A stretch of DNA of 64,000 bases from Lepidurus packardi (Eukaryota; Arthropoda; Branchiopoda; Notostraca; Triopsidae), in contig JAKZAN010000001.1 in the NCBI GenBank assembly GCA_023053545.1, positions 13,222,024 to 13,286,023 of the forward strand. The letters are read 5' to 3'. Made by a program: the position numbers and the translations under genes. Shown here piece by piece: positions 62,199-64,000 of this stretch (position 1 is the first letter of the stretch; every line of letters begins with the position of its first letter). The notes beneath the pieces were generated by a model. It was not told the origin of the DNA. It did no database searches and worked only from the letters and a program-made list of their open reading frames with translations.

Positions 62199-62760
62199 GA
62201 TGTCGATTTGGAATAAATGTTTTGTCGAAAAGGAATGATTATTACATACATAAGATTTCCATCTTTTGTGTTGCAAATTTCCATGATACAGTGTTTTCCG
62301 CGCGAAATGATTGCTTTTTTTTGGAATTACCGACCCTTAAAATGCCAGAAAAAATTGTTTGCAGGCAAAAACAAAAAATTCCGGTAAAGTGCAAAAACTC
62401 CGAAAGAAAATATGTATTCATGAAGTTAATTGAAGGAATTATATTATTACATTCAAATAGCGAAAACTTACCGAAAGTAGTACGAATCCTTATGTTTTGG
62501 CTGACAAAGGGTGTTGGAAACTTTTTTTATATGTTTATATGTCCCGAGTCCATAAAGCCGGTAGTGTCAAAGGGTAGGTAATTGAATTCGTCTATTAGGA
62601 ATCACTGAAAGTAGTAAAGTTGTTATTATCATATTGTAATGCGATTTGAATTATGAAAGTCAATAGGATAAGCTTACCGAAAGTTCAACAAGTTTTTAGG
62701 TTTCGGCTCGGATTTTCGTTTACCAATACCAATATTAGTAAAAAGTGGTGAGTTAACGGG

Positions 62761-63089
62761 TGGGTTGAACAGCAAACATCTGTTAGTTAGGTTTGTGGGT
62801 GGTCCCGTAGAAGGGAACCAATCCGTGGTTTTTTCGTGTTAGTTTCATGCATGATGGTTTCATGCGATCCTGCTAATTTCATTCAGTAAGTATAAGGACA
62901 TATATACGTACGGAAGTTTCACGGCGCGTGGCTGAATTGTGAAATAGTGTTAATAGTAATCGGTGATAACTTGTAGTATATCCATATTGTTGAGTATCTT
63001 GTATTGTAATTGCTGACCATCTTGTCACTTTTAGTATACAGAATATTTAACTGCTTATCCGTAGGGTATAAGAATCGGAAATGTCGTGC
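62761..63089. other. Region downstream of the helicase-endonuclease stop codon
   Basis: A probable 3' flank of the ORF on the minus strand. No polyadenylation signal or further repeat was placed with confidence. Confidence 0.4.
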
Positions 63090-64000
63090 TTATGACTTTG
63101 GGATTTCAATGTAAACAATTTTATGATCGGAGTAATATGTTTCGTATACGCCGGTTTTGGGTTGATTAAAACTGGTGTAAATATGATCTAGTGTTGACAT
63201 ATAGTCAGTGGTATAGGCGGTTATGTGTTGTTGAAGACGTAGGGGTTTAAGTATTTGTGTTACTTTCGATAAATCTGTTGCACGAGTGTGTATGTCTATA
63301 TTGAAATCACCTATAATTACTATATTTTCATAAGATGTATCTATATCACTTATTAAATTGTGTAGCGCATCAAAGAAATTTTCGACGTTGAACCCGTGGT
63401 GTCTGTACAAAACGTAGATTGCAAGTGATAGTTGTGCAATATGTAAACTGCAAAGTTCGAGGTATTTGTTGGAACAACGTCTAGTGAACATTCCGTCGAG
63501 TTTTGAATACATAACCATTCCATAAGGTGAATTTCCTTTGTGATTTGTAGTGAAATCCATACGGTGTAGATCAAAAGAATCTAGTTTATAATCAGCGTCG
63601 TAGTCTGCCGCGCATAAACGAGTCTCACATGCAGCAAATACAGTAGTTGCTTTGATGAACGGATCATTTACAAGGTCAAGGAAATGTTTACGCAATGAGA
63701 CTATATTTAAAAATGCAATCATTTTTGTTTTTGTATGAACAATAGATCTTGGATCTAATAACGTTAACTGTTGAGGTTTCGTTCGTAAACGATCCATTTC
63801 TTTTTTGGTGTCGGAGGAAATTTTAATACCAGGTTCATTGAGATCTTCTATAAAAAGTCCCTCAAGCCGTTTGGCCCTACTGATAGCAACGTAATGCATG
63901 TTTGACGTAGCTCTTCCTAAATTGACAATTACCTGCTCCATTGTTTGTCCTTGTGCACGGTGAATTGTTTTCGAGCTGTTTGGCCGTAGTGGATACTGGA
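63090..64000 (-). CDS. Helentron Rep/helicase-EEP endonuclease, C-terminal part, runs off the window
   Basis: The frame is open to the window edge, so this is the 3' end of a larger gene on the minus strand. The first part is the last helicase motifs of a PIF1-type superfamily 1 helicase: TIHRAQGQTMEQV (motif V) and MHYVAISRAKRL (motif VI). After a linker an EEP endonuclease domain follows. Counted from the Met at 63941 it shows Asn79 in FLNIVSLRKH, Glu106 in AACETRL, GDFNID (211-216), LDH (251-253) and the C-terminal SDH (271-273). All main catalytic positions are kept. This fusion is typical of Helentrons, a class of Helitrons. Rep HUH motifs should lie further right, outside this window. 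The RPA-like gene 8 kb downstream supports the assignment. Confidence 0.9.
   Translation of the reverse strand, partial: QYPLRPNSSKTIHRAQGQTMEQVIVNLGRATSNMHYVAISRAKRLEGLFIEDLNEPGIKISSDTKKEMDRLRTKPQQLTLLDPRSIVHTKTKMIAFLNIVSLRKHFLDLVNDPFIKATTVFAACETRLCAADYDADYKLDSFDLHRMDFTTNHKGNSPYGMVMYSKLDGMFTRRCSNKYLELCSLHIAQLSLAIYVLYRHHGFNVENFFDALHNLISDIDTSYENIVIIGDFNIDIHTRATDLSKVTQILKPLRLQQHITAYTTDYMSTLDHIYTSFNQPKTGVYETYYSDHKIVYIEIPKS

Larger units (their letters stand above)
61656..62396. mobile_element. Inverted-repeat element with a TTAGG-repeat interior
   Basis: The left arm (61656-61758) and right arm (62295-62396) are imperfect inverted repeats sharing ACCGGAATTTTTTGTTTTTG, CCTGCAAACAA, GGAAT or GATTCC, AATCATTT and GCGCGGAAA. 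Between them lie two blocks of TTAGG/TTACG repeats and a nested foldback MITE. No ORF for a transposase. Target duplication not evident. Confidence 0.75.
60763..62760. repeat. Array of about 200-bp diverged units, interrupted by nested MITEs
   Basis: Units begin with A(A/G)CTTACC(G/A)AAAG at 60763, 60961, 61183, 61396, 62465 and 62671. They continue with a GTTTTTAGGTTTCGGC-like stretch, often AAAGGGTGT(A/T)GG, then TCCATA.AGCC.GCA and GAAAGTAGT. On the minus strand each start motif is CTTTCG/GTAAGC, a good splice-donor match. Related units occur at 56132, 56340 and 56561. The units at 61396 and 62465 are separated by the insertion at 61656-62396. Confidence 0.75.

Noticed and set aside
60763-62760. 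CRISPR-like array
   Set aside because: Units are about 200 bp, diverged over their whole length, with no short constant repeats and unique spacers, in a eukaryotic setting.

Overview
The window looks like nuclear DNA of an invertebrate animal, most likely an arthropod. Two intact housekeeping genes have compact introns (63-91 bp) with normal GT-AG borders, there are no bacterial operons or ribosome-binding sites, and TTAGG-type repeats (the common arthropod telomere unit) lie inside a mobile element near the right end. I cannot name the species.

Layout. (1) From 1 to about 50.7 kb I find no gene I can defend. This part holds anonymous intergenic sequence rich in homopolymer tracts (poly-G/poly-C of 13-30 bp, T-tracts running into G-tracts), a 296-bp (TA)n array ending in a perfect palindrome, and small DNA transposons. 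One MITE family, with termini GGCTCCC..ACCTTAGCT next to TTAA, occurs at least six times. In two copies it carries a second nested element in the same site. A 494-bp foldback element lies at 37.4-37.9 kb. (2) From 51.4 to 53.0 kb is a compact gene island with two intact tail-to-tail genes: FKBP2-type ER prolyl isomerase (+, 2 exons) and glucosamine-6-phosphate N-acetyltransferase (-, 4 exons). (3) From about 53.5 kb to the right edge the sequence is transposon territory on the minus strand. It holds an RPA-like single-strand DNA-binding protein, an 0.88-kb block present twice, an endonuclease C-terminal remnant, and two hAT-type MITEs with 8-bp target duplications. It also holds a decayed intron-containing N-terminal half of mannosyl-oligosaccharide glucosidase (GCS1/MOGS), an array of about 200-bp units each carrying a minus-strand splice-donor-like motif, and a truncated ORF fusing the end of a PIF1-like helicase to an endonuclease/exonuclease/phosphatase (EEP) domain. 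A helicase-EEP fusion beside an RPA gene is the signature of a Helentron-type Helitron.

The most unusual structure is at 61.66-62.40 kb. An inverted-repeat element (about 100-bp arms) has a TTAGG/TTACG tandem array as its interior, and a second foldback MITE has inserted into that array with a TTA target duplication. The whole nest interrupts the 200-bp unit array.

How the parts work together: FKBP2 and GNA1 act in ER folding and UDP-GlcNAc supply, and look like ordinary host genes. The RPA, helicase-EEP and repeats look like one Helentron lineage with internal duplications and later insertions. The MOGS pseudogene is either a captured host fragment or a decayed host locus.
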